The position numbers were made by a program, and so were the translations under genes. A stretch of 64,000 nt of DNA from G963665595 sp963665595 (lineage in GTDB: Bacteria > Actinomycetota > Coriobacteriia > Coriobacteriales > CADBOM01): the NCBI GenBank assembly GCA_963665595.2, contig CAXXJK010000009.1:248001-312000 (forward strand), in the 5' to 3' direction. Shown here piece after piece: positions 1 to 8,211 of the stretch (position 1 is the stretch's first letter; every line of letters begins with the position of its first letter). Below the pieces are notes generated by a model. It worked only from the letters and a program-made list of their open reading frames with translations, searched no databases and was not told the DNA's origin.

Positions 1-259
1 AATCGACAATGAGAATATCGCTCGGCGCAATTCGGTCAATCCACAGGGGATCGTCATAGGCTTTCAGTATTTCATGCGAACAAGATTGAGAGATTGAAAC
101 ATTTCTGTTTTGTTCAGCAAGGTCTGATTCTTCGGATGCGTCTGCGAATACTGCGGTAACAACACGTTGACCGGTTACGCGGGCGCGTTTGAAAGCAAGA
201 TTTTCAGCGATTGCCGTTTTGCCACATCGTGCACCGCCCGTGAACACCACAAGAGCCAT
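1..259 (-). CDS. CobU-like adenosylcobinamide kinase / guanylyltransferase, N-terminal part
   Basis: Partial gene running off the left edge; only about the first 86 residues are present. Translated from the ATG at 257-259 it begins MALVVFTGGARCGKTAIAE. The GGARxGK(S/T) P-loop at residues 8-15 is the hallmark of the CobU/CobP family, which phosphorylates adenosylcobinamide and transfers GMP to it in late cobalamin assembly. An AGGAAG ribosome binding site lies just before the ATG. It follows rluB in the same direction. The C-terminal half, including the guanylyltransfer histidine region, is outside the window, so another P-loop kinase cannot be excluded. Confidence 0.6.
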   Translation of the reverse strand, partial: MALVVFTGGARCGKTAIAENLAFKRARVTGQRVVTAVFADASEESDLAEQNRNVSISQSCSHEILKAYDDPLWIDRIAPSDILIVD

Positions 260-327
260 AGCGCCACTTCCTTTCAACCATATATACCTTAGAGGCCTGC
301 GCAAGCATAAGATGGTACAAGGATAGC

Positions 328-1158
328 CTATCTATTCCTTTCTGATGCAGCATAGAGCGTCCGAACCTCAGTATCTGTAAGCATTCTCCACGAGCCTTCA
401 GGCAAATCGCCCAAGGTCAACGAGGCAAAGGCACTTCTGCGAAGCGTAACGACAGGATGCCCTACGGCATTAAACATTCTTTTTACCTGCCGTTTGCGAC
501 CTTCCCGGATGATGCACGTTACTTGTGTCTGAATATTTCGAGCTCTGAATGGACGTTCGCTCACGCCTCGTATGATTTGTGCGGGAAGTGTCATACCGTC
601 AGAAAGCTCTATGCCGTCTCTTAATAGCGTGGCCTCCTCTTCAGTTAAAATACCTTCTACAAGCGCCTCATAGGTTTTCATAACTTTGTGGCGAGGATGT
701 AGCAGAGCATTACCGAAATCTCCATCCGTAGAAAATAGTAGCAGACCCGTTGTATCGTGATCGAGGCGTCCTATGGGAAAGAGACCGGGATAGTCATGGG
801 TTGGTACGAGTTCAGCTACGCAAGGACGACCTTGAGGATCATGCATGGTGGTAACATAACCAGCCGGCTTGTTAAGCATCAAATAAATGCTCGGACTCCC
901 CCACTTCACTATACTGCCGTCAACCCTCACCACATCGCTCAAGGGGTCCACTTTGCTGCCAAGTTCAGTAACGACCTCACCGTTTACCGTTACGCGCCCA
1001 GCGGTCATAAGATCTTCTGAACCACGCCGAGAAGCTACACCAGCGCGAGCAAGAAATCGCTGAAGTCGTAACGGATAAACAGTCTCAGCTGAAAACTCAA
1101 TAGAAGTTGGGTCAGCACCATCTTCGTTTAATGAGCAGGGATTTTCGTCAACTCTCAT
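328..1158 (-). CDS. rluB: 23S rRNA pseudouridine synthase, RluB/RsuA family
   Basis: 276 residues. An S4 RNA-binding domain at about 31-80 (RLQRFLARAGVASRR) is followed by the RsuA/RluB-type catalytic domain. The motif GRLDHDTTGLLL at 130-141 carries the catalytic aspartate (D133). Family members isomerise uridine to pseudouridine in 23S or 16S rRNA. The reading frame overlaps scpB by 4 bases, the usual scpA-scpB-rluB arrangement of Gram-positive bacteria, so translational coupling is likely. The first ~28 residues before the S4 domain are not conserved. RluB is preferred over RsuA because of the scp context. Confidence 0.9.
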   Translation of the reverse strand: MRVDENPCSLNEDGADPTSIEFSAETVYPLRLQRFLARAGVASRRGSEDLMTAGRVTVNGEVVTELGSKVDPLSDVVRVDGSIVKWGSPSIYLMLNKPAGYVTTMHDPQGRPCVAELVPTHDYPGLFPIGRLDHDTTGLLLFSTDGDFGNALLHPRHKVMKTYEALVEGILTEEEATLLRDGIELSDGMTLPAQIIRGVSERPFRARNIQTQVTCIIREGRKRQVKRMFNAVGHPVVTLRRSAFASLTLGDLPEGSWRMLTDTEVRTLYAASERNR

Positions 1159-1913
1159 GAAAGCGGTATGGTTTCAGTTATGGAACTTTTTATGATTGAA
1201 TTGAGATCAAGTTGTTCATCGGCATCAGCATCTTCTGGTTCTGCATGCGGCTCAGGCGAATTCCCGTGATATTCCAGTTCTGCATCGTCGAGTTCTTCTT
1301 GCTCTTTTTCGTAATCTGAAATATTGGGAAGATCATCTCTGCGATGAATAGAAAGACGCTCGGCTATGAATCGACGGCTCTCATCATCAGGTGCAAATTC
1401 GGCTACATCAGGTAACTCTTTAAGAGTTTTTAAACCAAAGTTTTCAAGAAACGTACGTGTGGTGACGTAAAGAATAGGGCTGCCGGGGCTAGCGCTGTCA
1501 CGCCCGGCCTCTTTCACGAGTCCCTTTTCAATAAGAGAAGTAATAACTGCATCAGAATTTACACCACGAATAGATGCCACAGCATTACGAGTTGTTGGTT
1601 GGTTATACGCAATGACAGCAAGCGCTTCAAGCGCCGCCTGGGATAGTTTCTGAGTGTCCCAAGAGATAACATAGCGTTCGATGAGTTCATGGTGAGCCGG
1701 ATGTGTGTAAAATCGCCAACCGCCCGCTACTTCCCGTAACTGAATCCCTCGATTAGCCTCTTGGTATTCAGTAGAAATTTTCGCAAGTGTTTCAACGATC
1801 TGTCCTGCCTCTATTTCTAAAATTTCGGCAAGCTTACTTGCGCTGACGGGTTCATCGGATACAAAGAGCAGCGCTTCAATAGCACTCTCAAGAGTAGTTA
1901 TTTCCTCAGACAT
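1155..1913 (-). CDS. scpB: Segregation and condensation protein B
   Basis: 252 residues. ScpB is the kite subunit of the SMC-ScpA-ScpB condensin that organises and segregates the chromosome. Two winged-helix domains fill about residues 5-170, with the typical segments IEALLFVSDEPVSASKLAEI near the N-terminus and LEALAVIAYNQPTTR, then IRGVNSDAVITSLIEKGLV. The last ~70 residues are acidic and low in complexity, an extension beyond the family core. The frame overlaps scpA by 8 bases upstream and rluB by 4 bases downstream. Confidence 0.95.
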   Translation of the reverse strand: MSEEITTLESAIEALLFVSDEPVSASKLAEILEIEAGQIVETLAKISTEYQEANRGIQLREVAGGWRFYTHPAHHELIERYVISWDTQKLSQAALEALAVIAYNQPTTRNAVASIRGVNSDAVITSLIEKGLVKEAGRDSASPGSPILYVTTRTFLENFGLKTLKELPDVAEFAPDDESRRFIAERLSIHRRDDLPNISDYEKEQEELDDAELEYHGNSPEPHAEPEDADADEQLDLNSIIKSSITETIPLS

Positions 1914-2781
1914 TGTCGTCTTGCTCCTCCACTTCAGTGTGTGTTATTGACGGCATACTATCAGTTGACGGTACTTCTGGCAGTTCATCTTTGGTCATGC
2001 GAGTTGTTGTTTCTTCAAGTCCTGTGGCGGGAGCCCAGTGATCACGATCGAGCAAGACAACGGTGATAGTTTCGTCGCCCTCGTCCTGTTCCATGAGAAT
2101 CATGCCACGATGATACATTTCAAGTATGGTAAGGAAGGTAACCACAAATACGGGTGGAGTAACCGCGCCATTAAGAAGTTCAGAAAATGTCTGTATACGC
2201 CCCGTCGCCAGACGATTTGAAATACTTCTGAGGCATGCCTCAACAGCAATCGGCTTTGCGGCAATATGTTTTGCTTCAAGAACAAATGTCTCGCGTCGAC
2301 AAGCAAGGTCTGCGCAAATCACGCCCAAACCACGCAGGGTGATTCCCGCAAGGTAATCGGGAAGAAGACCAAGGAATTCGGGGTCTGGCCCCACATGTCG
2401 AGGATGCATGCGCGATTCTGTTTGCATACGTGAACAAAGCGCCGCTGCCGCATTTCGGTATTGTTTATATGCGCAGAGCCGTGCAACGAGTATATCGCAG
2501 GTCTGCTCTGGGGTTAGATCATCAAATTCGTCATATATATCATCAGATGATTCGTCGGGCAATAAAGCAAGCGCCTTCAAAGAGAGCAGCGTGGATGCAA
2601 CAATGAGAAAATCACTTGCAACATCCATGTCAAGATCTTCAATTTCTTTTATTGAGGCAATATATTGATCGGCAATTTCTGAAACTGAGATTGCCGAAAT
2701 ATCTATCTTCTGTTCTGAGACCAAAGATAGTAATAGCTGGAATGGGCCCTCAAATGCATCTATCTTAACTCGATATGACAA
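1906..2781 (-). CDS. scpA: Segregation and condensation protein A
   Basis: 291 residues. ScpA is the kleisin that bridges SMC heads. The N-terminal helix segment FEGPFQLLLSLVSEQKIDIS (residues 9-28) and the following ISEIADQY-type stretch are diagnostic. The C-terminal winged helix (about 175-240, with FVVTFLTILEMYHRG) binds the SMC head; the final ~45 residues are acidic. The start is TTG at 2779-2781, supported by a GGAG eight bases upstream; an ATG nearby is out of frame. Overlaps scpB by 8 bases. Confidence 0.95.
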   Translation of the reverse strand: MSYRVKIDAFEGPFQLLLSLVSEQKIDISAISVSEIADQYIASIKEIEDLDMDVASDFLIVASTLLSLKALALLPDESSDDIYDEFDDLTPEQTCDILVARLCAYKQYRNAAAALCSRMQTESRMHPRHVGPDPEFLGLLPDYLAGITLRGLGVICADLACRRETFVLEAKHIAAKPIAVEACLRSISNRLATGRIQTFSELLNGAVTPPVFVVTFLTILEMYHRGMILMEQDEGDETITVVLLDRDHWAPATGLEETTTRMTKDELPEVPSTDSMPSITHTEVEEQDDNV

Positions 2782-2847
2782 GGCATGAACTCCAGTACAA
2801 ACAAATGAACGGACAGGTAATCTCTCCTACGTTTTGCGTTTGACCTA

Positions 2848-3519
2848 TCAGGGAAGAATGAGTCCTGCCAGGTTATAGGCAGTTACATTCATGTACCACG
2901 AGATCGGTGAAATATTGGTAACCATAGGCAACACAATAAGTATAAGCATCAGTATGGGCATTGAATACCTTTGAATACGATACCACTGAGGCAACCACTT
3001 GCGTGGCAGGAATGGGACGATTATTGAAGAGCCATCAAGGGGCGGTATGGGGAGAAGATTAAAGAACATGAGAAACAGATTGATAAGGGTGAACGATTCG
3101 CCAAACGTAAAAAGGCCCTGGGCAATAGTTAGGTAGGTTCCCCCATTACCACTATAATAGAGAAAATATCCCGCCCAACAAATCCCAGCGCCAACAAAGC
3201 TCAGGAGAAGATTTGCAAAAGGGCCCGCCAATCCAGTGAGAACTTCGCCTCGCTTAAGATTTTTGAAGTAGCGGGGATTGTAGGGAACAGGTTTTGCGTA
3301 GCCAAAAACCGGTGCGTTTAGTAGTAGAAGACAAAGAGGCAAAATAACCGTTCCAAAGGGATCGATATGCTTGATTGGATTGAGCGAAAGCCGCCCTTGT
3401 TGTTTGGCGGTAGGGTCACCAAGCCAGTTTGCGACCAACCCATGGGCAACTTCGTGGCAGATAATTGCGGGAATAAAACAGACGATAGTAATAATTGCGA
3501 TCGTAATGGTGTCGCTCAT
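2848..3519 (-). CDS. Site-2 protease family (M50) intramembrane metalloprotease
   Basis: 223 residues, strongly hydrophobic with about five or six membrane segments. The zinc-binding HExxH motif is HEVAH at residues 22-26 inside the first membrane segment. The second M50 signature, N-LLPIPPLDG, lies at about 155-165 and supplies the aspartate ligand. This short form without a PDZ domain is common in Gram-positive bacteria next to scpA. Its substrate is unknown. Start ATG at 3519 with GGAG a few bases upstream. Separated from scpA by 66 bases and probably co-transcribed with it. Confidence 0.88.
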   Translation of the reverse strand: MSDTITIAIITIVCFIPAIICHEVAHGLVANWLGDPTAKQQGRLSLNPIKHIDPFGTVILPLCLLLLNAPVFGYAKPVPYNPRYFKNLKRGEVLTGLAGPFANLLLSFVGAGICWAGYFLYYSGNGGTYLTIAQGLFTFGESFTLINLFLMFFNLLPIPPLDGSSIIVPFLPRKWLPQWYRIQRYSMPILMLILIVLPMVTNISPISWYMNVTAYNLAGLILP

Positions 3520-3608
3520 ATGTCGGTACTCCTGTTAAGAGGCGTCGTAGACAACAATGGATAGTAACGGTAGAGAGCTCGGGGCTTCTCTGCGCTCTAC
3601 GGCCTATC

Positions 3609-5606
3609 TCACGAAAGTATATCTTTGTTTGACAGAGCATCCTCCATAACCATACTGATCTCCATCCATTCCGCTTCAAGCTTTGATATATCCCCTTTTA
3701 ACTCATGATACTCTTTTAGGGCAGCGGTGAAATGCTCCTGATCATCGTAGAATTTTTGATCCGCCATAAGAAGAACTAATTCATCATGGCGCTTTTGGCG
3801 AATGTTTAAATCATGCTCAATTTTTTTGAGACGTGAGCGATCTTCTTTCATAAGAGAGTTAGCCTTCTTGCGCGTCTCTGCTTCAGTCCGCTTCTGCTCT
3901 TTTGTCTTCGGTCCGCTTTCAGTTTTGGCACCAACCGCGATAGTATCTGTTTGGATGTTATGCGCGTGAGCATAATCCGAATCACGAAACGTTCGAGCAA
4001 AGAGAGAATCTGACTTTTCAAGAAAATAGTCGTAATCACCGTCAAACATGCGGAGTTGGCCAGAATCAATCTCAAATACTTTGTTAGCGACACCTCGAAT
4101 AAGATGACGATCGTGTGTTATGAGAAAGAGAGTTCCATCAAAATGTTTAAGGGCCTGCTCCAGCACATCAACACTTTGAATATCAAGATGATTGGTAGGC
4201 TCGTCTAGACATAGTATGGGAGTGGGCCGCACCAGCATCTTCGCAAGTGCAAGGCGAGCTTTTTCTCCACCTGAAAGAACTGAGATTTTCTTCTCCACGT
4301 CACTACCATGAAACAGAAAAGCACCCAGAAGCGAACGTACCGCTGAAATGCTCCAGCCCGGTGCCGCATCATCAAGTTCTTCAAACACCGTATTTTCTGG
4401 GGTGAGTTCTTCGAGTTGATGCTGAGCAAAATAGGAAATCTCGCAATGTTCGCCAAATTTCATATGGCCGCTATCAGGTTTAACTATTCCGGATATCATC
4501 TTCATGAGTGTTGACTTACCGGCACCATTTGGTCCTATGAGAGCAATTTTCTCTCCGCGATAGACGGTAAGGTTAAGATGATCATAAACGCGTGTTTCAC
4601 CAAAATGCTTTGATACATCGTTCATCTCAAGAACAATTTTTCCGGTCCGTATAGGTTGTGGAAACGAAAAATGTACCGTTTTTTTCTCGTCAGGAACAAT
4701 AATTCGTTCAATTTTTTCAAGCTTTTTTATACGGTCCTGAACTTGACGCGCTTTGGTTGCCTTATAGCGAAATTTTTCGACAAACGCTTCCATGTGAGCC
4801 ATTTCAGATTGTTGCGCTTCTGCGGCCAGACGAATACGTTCAATACGCTCAGCACGTTGTCGCTCATAATCAGTGTAACCGCCCTGGTACAGCTCAAGCG
4901 TATCAGCGTTCACTTCGATGACATGATCTACCATTCCATCCATAAAAGCACGGTCGTGAGAGACTATGACTATGGCACCTTTGTAGGAGCGAAGAAAACT
5001 TTCAAGCCATGCGACTGATTCAAGATCTAAGTGGTTTGTCGGTTCGTCAAGAAGCAAAAGATCGACATTGCGCATCAGTAGTTTTGCAAGCGCAATACGC
5101 ATCTGCCAACCGCCGGAAAACGTAGAGGTCAGTCGGGATAGATCGGTCTCTGAAAACCCAAGCCCAAACAATATGCTTCGCGCACGCGGAACAATCTGAT
5201 AACCATCGAGTCTTTCAAATCTTTCGGACACTCGTCCATATTCACCCAGCAAACGCTCTTGCAGCGCCTCATCAGATGTCTGAGATATTTGTTTCTCGAG
5301 ATGAGTCATACGCTCTTGTAATACACGTATTTCGCGTACTGCAGTAAGAACTTCTTCAAGAACGGTCTGTTCCATTACCTCGATTGATTCCTGCTCGAGA
5401 TAACCGATACGGGCTCCTTTGGCGAGAATTACTTTGCCCGAGTCCGCCGGTTCTTCCCCACAGATGATGCGCAGGAGTGTCGTCTTTCCGGAACCATTTG
5501 GCCCTACAAGCGCAAAACGATCATGTTCATTGATCATAGCTGTTGCATCTTTGAACAATATACGGGAACCGTATGATTTAGATATTTGTTGTAGTTGCAA
5601 AATCAC
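3609..5606 (-). CDS. ABC-F family ATP-binding protein
   Basis: 665 residues with two ABC ATPase domains and no membrane segments, the ABC-F layout of ribosome-associated ATPases that adjust translation or protect against antibiotics. Domain 1 (about 1-250): Walker A GPNGSGKTTLL, signature SGGWQMRIALAKLL, Walker B LLLLDEPTNHLD. Domain 2 (about 325-540): GPNGAGKSTLM, LSGGEKARLALAKML, LCLDEPTNHLD. The charged linker between them matches the P-site tRNA interaction motif region. A C-terminal coiled coil (about 570-655) is present. Start is a GTG at 5604-5606; the ribosome binding site is weak. Closest to the YdiF/Uup-like group; not assignable to a resistance subtype. Confidence 0.9.
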   Translation of the reverse strand: MILQLQQISKSYGSRILFKDATAMINEHDRFALVGPNGSGKTTLLRIICGEEPADSGKVILAKGARIGYLEQESIEVMEQTVLEEVLTAVREIRVLQERMTHLEKQISQTSDEALQERLLGEYGRVSERFERLDGYQIVPRARSILFGLGFSETDLSRLTSTFSGGWQMRIALAKLLMRNVDLLLLDEPTNHLDLESVAWLESFLRSYKGAIVIVSHDRAFMDGMVDHVIEVNADTLELYQGGYTDYERQRAERIERIRLAAEAQQSEMAHMEAFVEKFRYKATKARQVQDRIKKLEKIERIIVPDEKKTVHFSFPQPIRTGKIVLEMNDVSKHFGETRVYDHLNLTVYRGEKIALIGPNGAGKSTLMKMISGIVKPDSGHMKFGEHCEISYFAQHQLEELTPENTVFEELDDAAPGWSISAVRSLLGAFLFHGSDVEKKISVLSGGEKARLALAKMLVRPTPILCLDEPTNHLDIQSVDVLEQALKHFDGTLFLITHDRHLIRGVANKVFEIDSGQLRMFDGDYDYFLEKSDSLFARTFRDSDYAHAHNIQTDTIAVGAKTESGPKTKEQKRTEAETRKKANSLMKEDRSRLKKIEHDLNIRQKRHDELVLLMADQKFYDDQEHFTAALKEYHELKGDISKLEAEWMEISMVMEDALSNKDILS

Positions 5607-5701
5607 GTATCAAACAAGCTTTCTGATCCATGAAAGCCAAGGGGCGTTTGGCAGCCATTCACCCATTAAAACGTGCTGGCTCTCTGTTCCTCAAAACAGA
5701 A

Positions 5702-5729
5702 CAGGTAGGATGTTTGACGATCCTACCTG
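5702..5729 (-). terminator. Stem-loop downstream of tRNA-Val
   Basis: A perfect 10-base-pair inverted repeat (CAGGTAGGAT at both ends, eight-base loop) lies 11 bases beyond the CCA end of the tRNA-Val gene in its direction. The following minus-strand bases are TCTGTTTTG, a partial U-tract. Probable transcript end of the tRNA. Confidence 0.6.
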
Positions 5730-5739
5730 CAATTTCATA

Positions 5740-5814
5740 TGGTGGGCGATACCAGATTTGAACTGATGACTTCTTCCGTGTGAAGGAAGCACGCTACCGC
5801 TGCGTTAATCGCCC
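5740..5814 (-). tRNA. tRNA-Val (anticodon CAC)
   Basis: 75 bases including an encoded CCA. The minus strand starts GGGCGAT, pairing perfectly with ATCGCCC near the 3' end, with discriminator A. The anticodon arm CTTCC-TTCACAC-GGAAG gives anticodon CAC, reading the valine codon GUG. The T arm contains the usual TTCAAAT loop. Confidence 0.93.
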
Positions 5815-5827
5815 AAGGTGCTCAGCT

Positions 5828-5857
5828 ATTGTAACCTAGACTTTGCTTGATGATCAA
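5828..5857 (-). promoter_or_regulatory. Likely promoter of tRNA-Val
   Basis: On the minus strand, TTGATC (5852-5857) and TACAAT (5828-5833) are separated by 18 bases, a good sigma-70 type promoter. The -10 box ends 13 bases before the tRNA 5' end, leaving a short leader. Judged by eye only. Confidence 0.45.
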
Positions 5858-5900
5858 TCTGACAAAAAAGTTACACAGACAGATCTTTGATACTGAGAAG

Positions 5901-5925
5901 AAAAAACGGGTCTCTATGAGACCCG
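5901..5925 (-). terminator. Intrinsic terminator of tRNA-Asn
   Basis: Perfect 8-base-pair stem (CGGGTCTC, loop of three) at 5907-5925. It is followed on the minus strand by six T residues (5901-5906). It lies 9 bases beyond the CCA of tRNA-Asn. Confidence 0.85.
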
Positions 5926-5934
5926 ATTATTAAC

Positions 5935-6009
5935 TGGCTCCCCGGGTAGGACTCGAACCTACAACAAATCGGTTAACAGCCGATTGCTCTGCCATTGAGC
6001 TACCGAGGA
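5935..6009 (-). tRNA. tRNA-Asn (anticodon GTT)
   Basis: 75 bases with encoded CCA. Acceptor TCCTCGG pairs with CCGGGGA (one G-U), discriminator G. The anticodon arm ATCGG-CTGTTAA-CCGAT gives GTT, reading AAC/AAU. D arm GCTC-AATGGCA-GAGC and T arm GTAGG-TTCGAGT-CCTAC are canonical. Confidence 0.97.
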
Positions 6010-6034
6010 AAGGGGCTTTCAAAAGCGCTTGTTA

Positions 6035-6040
6035 ATTATA
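6035..6040 (-). promoter_or_regulatory. Likely -10 element of the tRNA-Asn promoter
   Basis: Minus-strand TATAAT preceded by TGTG (an extended -10 form), 25 bases before the tRNA-Asn 5' end. No convincing -35 box was seen at the right distance. Confidence 0.4.
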
Positions 6041-6154
6041 CACAAATAACTAAGTATGCCTCGTTCGTTTTCTTTCAAGATAATTTCTTCACAAATGAAT
6101 CTTCTCTTCCCTATCGCCAGCTAAATAGGCTAAAATCGCTTAGTCACATGAAAC

Positions 6155-6230
6155 GGGCCCATGGCGCAACGGTCAGCGCGGAGGACTCATAATCCTTAGG
6201 TTGTAGGTTCGAATCCTACTGGGCCCACCA
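6155..6230 (+). tRNA. tRNA with CAT anticodon (elongator Met or lysidine-type Ile2)
   Basis: 76 bases with encoded CCA. Acceptor GGGCCCA pairs perfectly with TGGGCCC; discriminator A. Anticodon arm GAGGA-CTCATAA-TCCTT gives CAT. The fully paired position 1-72 excludes initiator tRNA. A GC-rich acceptor also fits the Ile2 tRNA whose C34 is changed to lysidine by TilS; sequence alone does not settle this. The D arm GCGC-AACGGTCA-GCGC lacks the common AGCTC sequence but pairs properly. Confidence 0.9.
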
Positions 6231-6240
6231 AGGAAGCACT

Positions 6241-6273
6241 AGACAGGCAGCTTATAGGCTGCCTGTCTTTTTT
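6241..6273 (+). terminator. Intrinsic terminator after the CAT tRNA
   Basis: Perfect 11-base-pair stem (AGACAGGCAGC / GCTGCCTGTCT, six-base loop) followed immediately by a T-run to 6273. It begins 10 bases after the tRNA CCA. Confidence 0.93.
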
Positions 6274-6332
6274 ATAGATAGATCTGGATCGCCCCAAATA
6301 TTCCTCTCACCTATCAATATACTGTGTAGATG

Positions 6333-6361
6333 TTGCTATTAATTGAAAATCGTGTTATGTT
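6333..6361 (+). promoter_or_regulatory. Probable promoter of the leu operon
   Basis: TTGCTA (6333-6338) and TATGTT (6356-6361) are separated by exactly 17 bases. Transcription would start near 6368. That gives a leader of about 300 bases before leuA, containing the leader peptide and attenuator. Each box matches the consensus at four of six positions. Confidence 0.5.
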
Positions 6362-6404
6362 ACCTCTCACTTTCTGAAATGAGAGAATAAGGAAACTTTT
6401 TACC

Positions 6405-6518
6405 GTGATACCTATGAACACATATCAGCTTAATCTAGCAAACCTACTATCGCTTGAGCTTCTTCTAGCTCAAGTTGCTTGTAGTGTGCGCGATGATTTC
6501 GCTGAAATGCATGGGTAA
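6405..6518 (+). CDS. Leucine-rich leader peptide of the leu operon
   Basis: A 37-codon frame starting at GTG 6405 (AAGGAAA ten bases upstream), or 34 codons from the in-frame ATG at 6414, and ending with TAA at 6516-6518. From the ATG it reads MNTYQLNLANLLSLELLLAQ and onward: eight leucines within the first 18 residues, four of them the codon CTA. Such runs of the end-product codon are the sensor of transcription attenuation: scarce leucyl-tRNA stalls the ribosome here. A hairpin CTTGAGCT/AGCTCAAG (6453-6474) overlaps the leucine codons. The peptide itself is presumably without function. Confidence 0.85.
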   Translation: MIPMNTYQLNLANLLSLELLLAQVACSVRDDFAEMHG

Positions 6519-6577
6519 ACTGATAACTCCGTATTGTGGAGAGGCCCTGTAGCGAAATTCGCTACAGGGCCTTTTTT
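6496..6577 (+). promoter_or_regulatory. leu operon attenuator: antiterminator and terminator
   Basis: A perfect 14-base-pair stem (6542-6555 with 6559-6572, three-base loop) followed by T6 is a strong intrinsic terminator 95 bases before leuA. An alternative pairing excludes it. ATTTCGCT at 6496-6503, near the end of the leader-peptide frame, is exactly complementary to AGCGAAAT at 6551-6558, inside the terminator's 5' arm and loop. This is the 2:3 versus 3:4 choice of a classical amino-acid attenuator. No competing leader-side arm (1:2) for 6496-6503 was identified by eye. Confidence 0.8.
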
Positions 6578-6672
6578 AATGTGAAGATATCGCAAACGTA
6601 GCAAATATTTGGCAAAAACTAGAATGTCGTTTTCATTATCTGCCATCAGGTGAAACGAAAAAGGAGATTACC

Positions 6673-8190
6673 GTGGAAAAGAAAATCAAAATATTTGACA
6701 CCACGTTGCGAGATGGCGAACAATCGCCTGGCTGCAGCATGGATTTGAGAGAAAAAGTTGAAGTAGCAAAATATCTTGAGAAACTTAACGTAGATATAAT
6801 TGAAGCTGGCTTTGCGATCTCATCCCCCGGTGACTTTGAGTCCGTCAGTAGAATTGCATCGGAAATCAAGGAGTGTACTATCGCATCGTTGGCTCGTGCT
6901 AATACAAAAGATATTGATGCCGCCTATGAAGCGGTAAAGCATGCCGTCTCTCCCCTGATACACACATTTATTGCAACTTCGCCGATTCACATGCAGTACA
7001 AGTTGAAAATGACTCCACAGGAGGTTTTGGAAAAGACATCTGCAATGGTTGCTTATGCCAAGAAGAAATGTTCGCAGATTGAGTTTTCAGCAGAAGATGC
7101 CACAAGATCAGATCAGAAATTCTTAGTGCAGGTTATTGAAAGCGCCATAGCGGCAGGGGCGACAACGGTAAATATTCCAGATACCGTGGGCTACACCACA
7201 CCAGAGGAAATGGCACGCCTCATCATCTATCTCGAAGAGCACGTCAAAAATATAGACAAAGCCATCATATCTGTTCATTGTCACAATGATCTTGGCATGG
7301 CAGTGGCTAACTCTTTAGCGGCAATAGGCGCTGGAGCCACGCAAGTCGAATGTACTATCAACGGCCTTGGCGAACGAGCAGGCAATGCCGCCTTAGAAGA
7401 AGTTGTCATGGCTCTTAATACAAGAAAAGATTTTTTCAATGCGTCTTGTCGCGTCGACACCACACAGATTTATCGCAGCAGCAAGCTGGTATATGCCATC
7501 ATCGGCGTTCCAGCGCCCATCAACAAATCAATAGTGGGCGCTAACGCCTTTGCTCATGAAGCCGGTATTCATCAGCATGGTATGCTCGCTGACAGCACTA
7601 CCTACGAGATCATGTCACCAGAGTCTATAGGATTAAGCAAGAACAAACTGGTCCTTGGTAAACATAGCGGCCGCCACGCCTTTTCAGAGCGTCTTTTTGA
7701 ATTGGGTTACGAATTATCTGAGGAGGAGATCACAGAGTATTTTGAAGAATTTAAATCTCTCTGTGATAAGAAAAAAGATGTAAGCGATAACGATATAGAA
7801 GCCATCATTACTCATCATTTCACCGGAAACGATACTATGTATCAGTTGCACGGATTTGACATCCATACCAGTAATGGAACAAGCGATAGCTGCATGATTC
7901 AACTGTCGAAGGGCAATGAACTCCTAGAAGACGTTGCATTAGGCGATGGCCCCATTGATGCCGCATATAATGCTATCGACAAAATGGTCCAGACGGTGGA
8001 TCATGAACTTGAGGACTACCTGATACGTTCGGTATCAGAAGGTAAGGATGCCCTGGGCGAAGTTGTTGTCAAGATCAAGGTGGGCGATAAACTCTTTACC
8101 GGCAGAGGGCTTTCTACTAATGTGATAGAGTCAAGCATCCTTGCCTATCTTAACGGCATAAATAAGATAGTGCAGACAACAGATAAATAA
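6673..8190 (+). CDS. leuA: 2-isopropylmalate synthase
   Basis: 505 residues, normal length. Condenses acetyl-CoA with 2-oxoisovalerate, the first committed step of leucine synthesis. Motifs: DTTLRDGEQSPG (residues 9-20) and the metal-binding HCHNDLGMAVANS at about 201-213 in the TIM barrel. The C-terminal ~130 residues match the LeuA regulatory domain that binds leucine for feedback inhibition. Start is GTG at 6673 with AAGGAG six bases upstream. First gene of leuA-leuC-leuD-leuB, under the attenuator just upstream. cimA at 60 kb is a related but separate enzyme. Confidence 0.95.
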   Translation: MEKKIKIFDTTLRDGEQSPGCSMDLREKVEVAKYLEKLNVDIIEAGFAISSPGDFESVSRIASEIKECTIASLARANTKDIDAAYEAVKHAVSPLIHTFIATSPIHMQYKLKMTPQEVLEKTSAMVAYAKKKCSQIEFSAEDATRSDQKFLVQVIESAIAAGATTVNIPDTVGYTTPEEMARLIIYLEEHVKNIDKAIISVHCHNDLGMAVANSLAAIGAGATQVECTINGLGERAGNAALEEVVMALNTRKDFFNASCRVDTTQIYRSSKLVYAIIGVPAPINKSIVGANAFAHEAGIHQHGMLADSTTYEIMSPESIGLSKNKLVLGKHSGRHAFSERLFELGYELSEEEITEYFEEFKSLCDKKKDVSDNDIEAIITHHFTGNDTMYQLHGFDIHTSNGTSDSCMIQLSKGNELLEDVALGDGPIDAAYNAIDKMVQTVDHELEDYLIRSVSEGKDALGEVVVKIKVGDKLFTGRGLSTNVIESSILAYLNGINKIVQTTDK

Positions 8191-8211
8191 TTTTGACGGA
8201 AGGCTGCTCAA

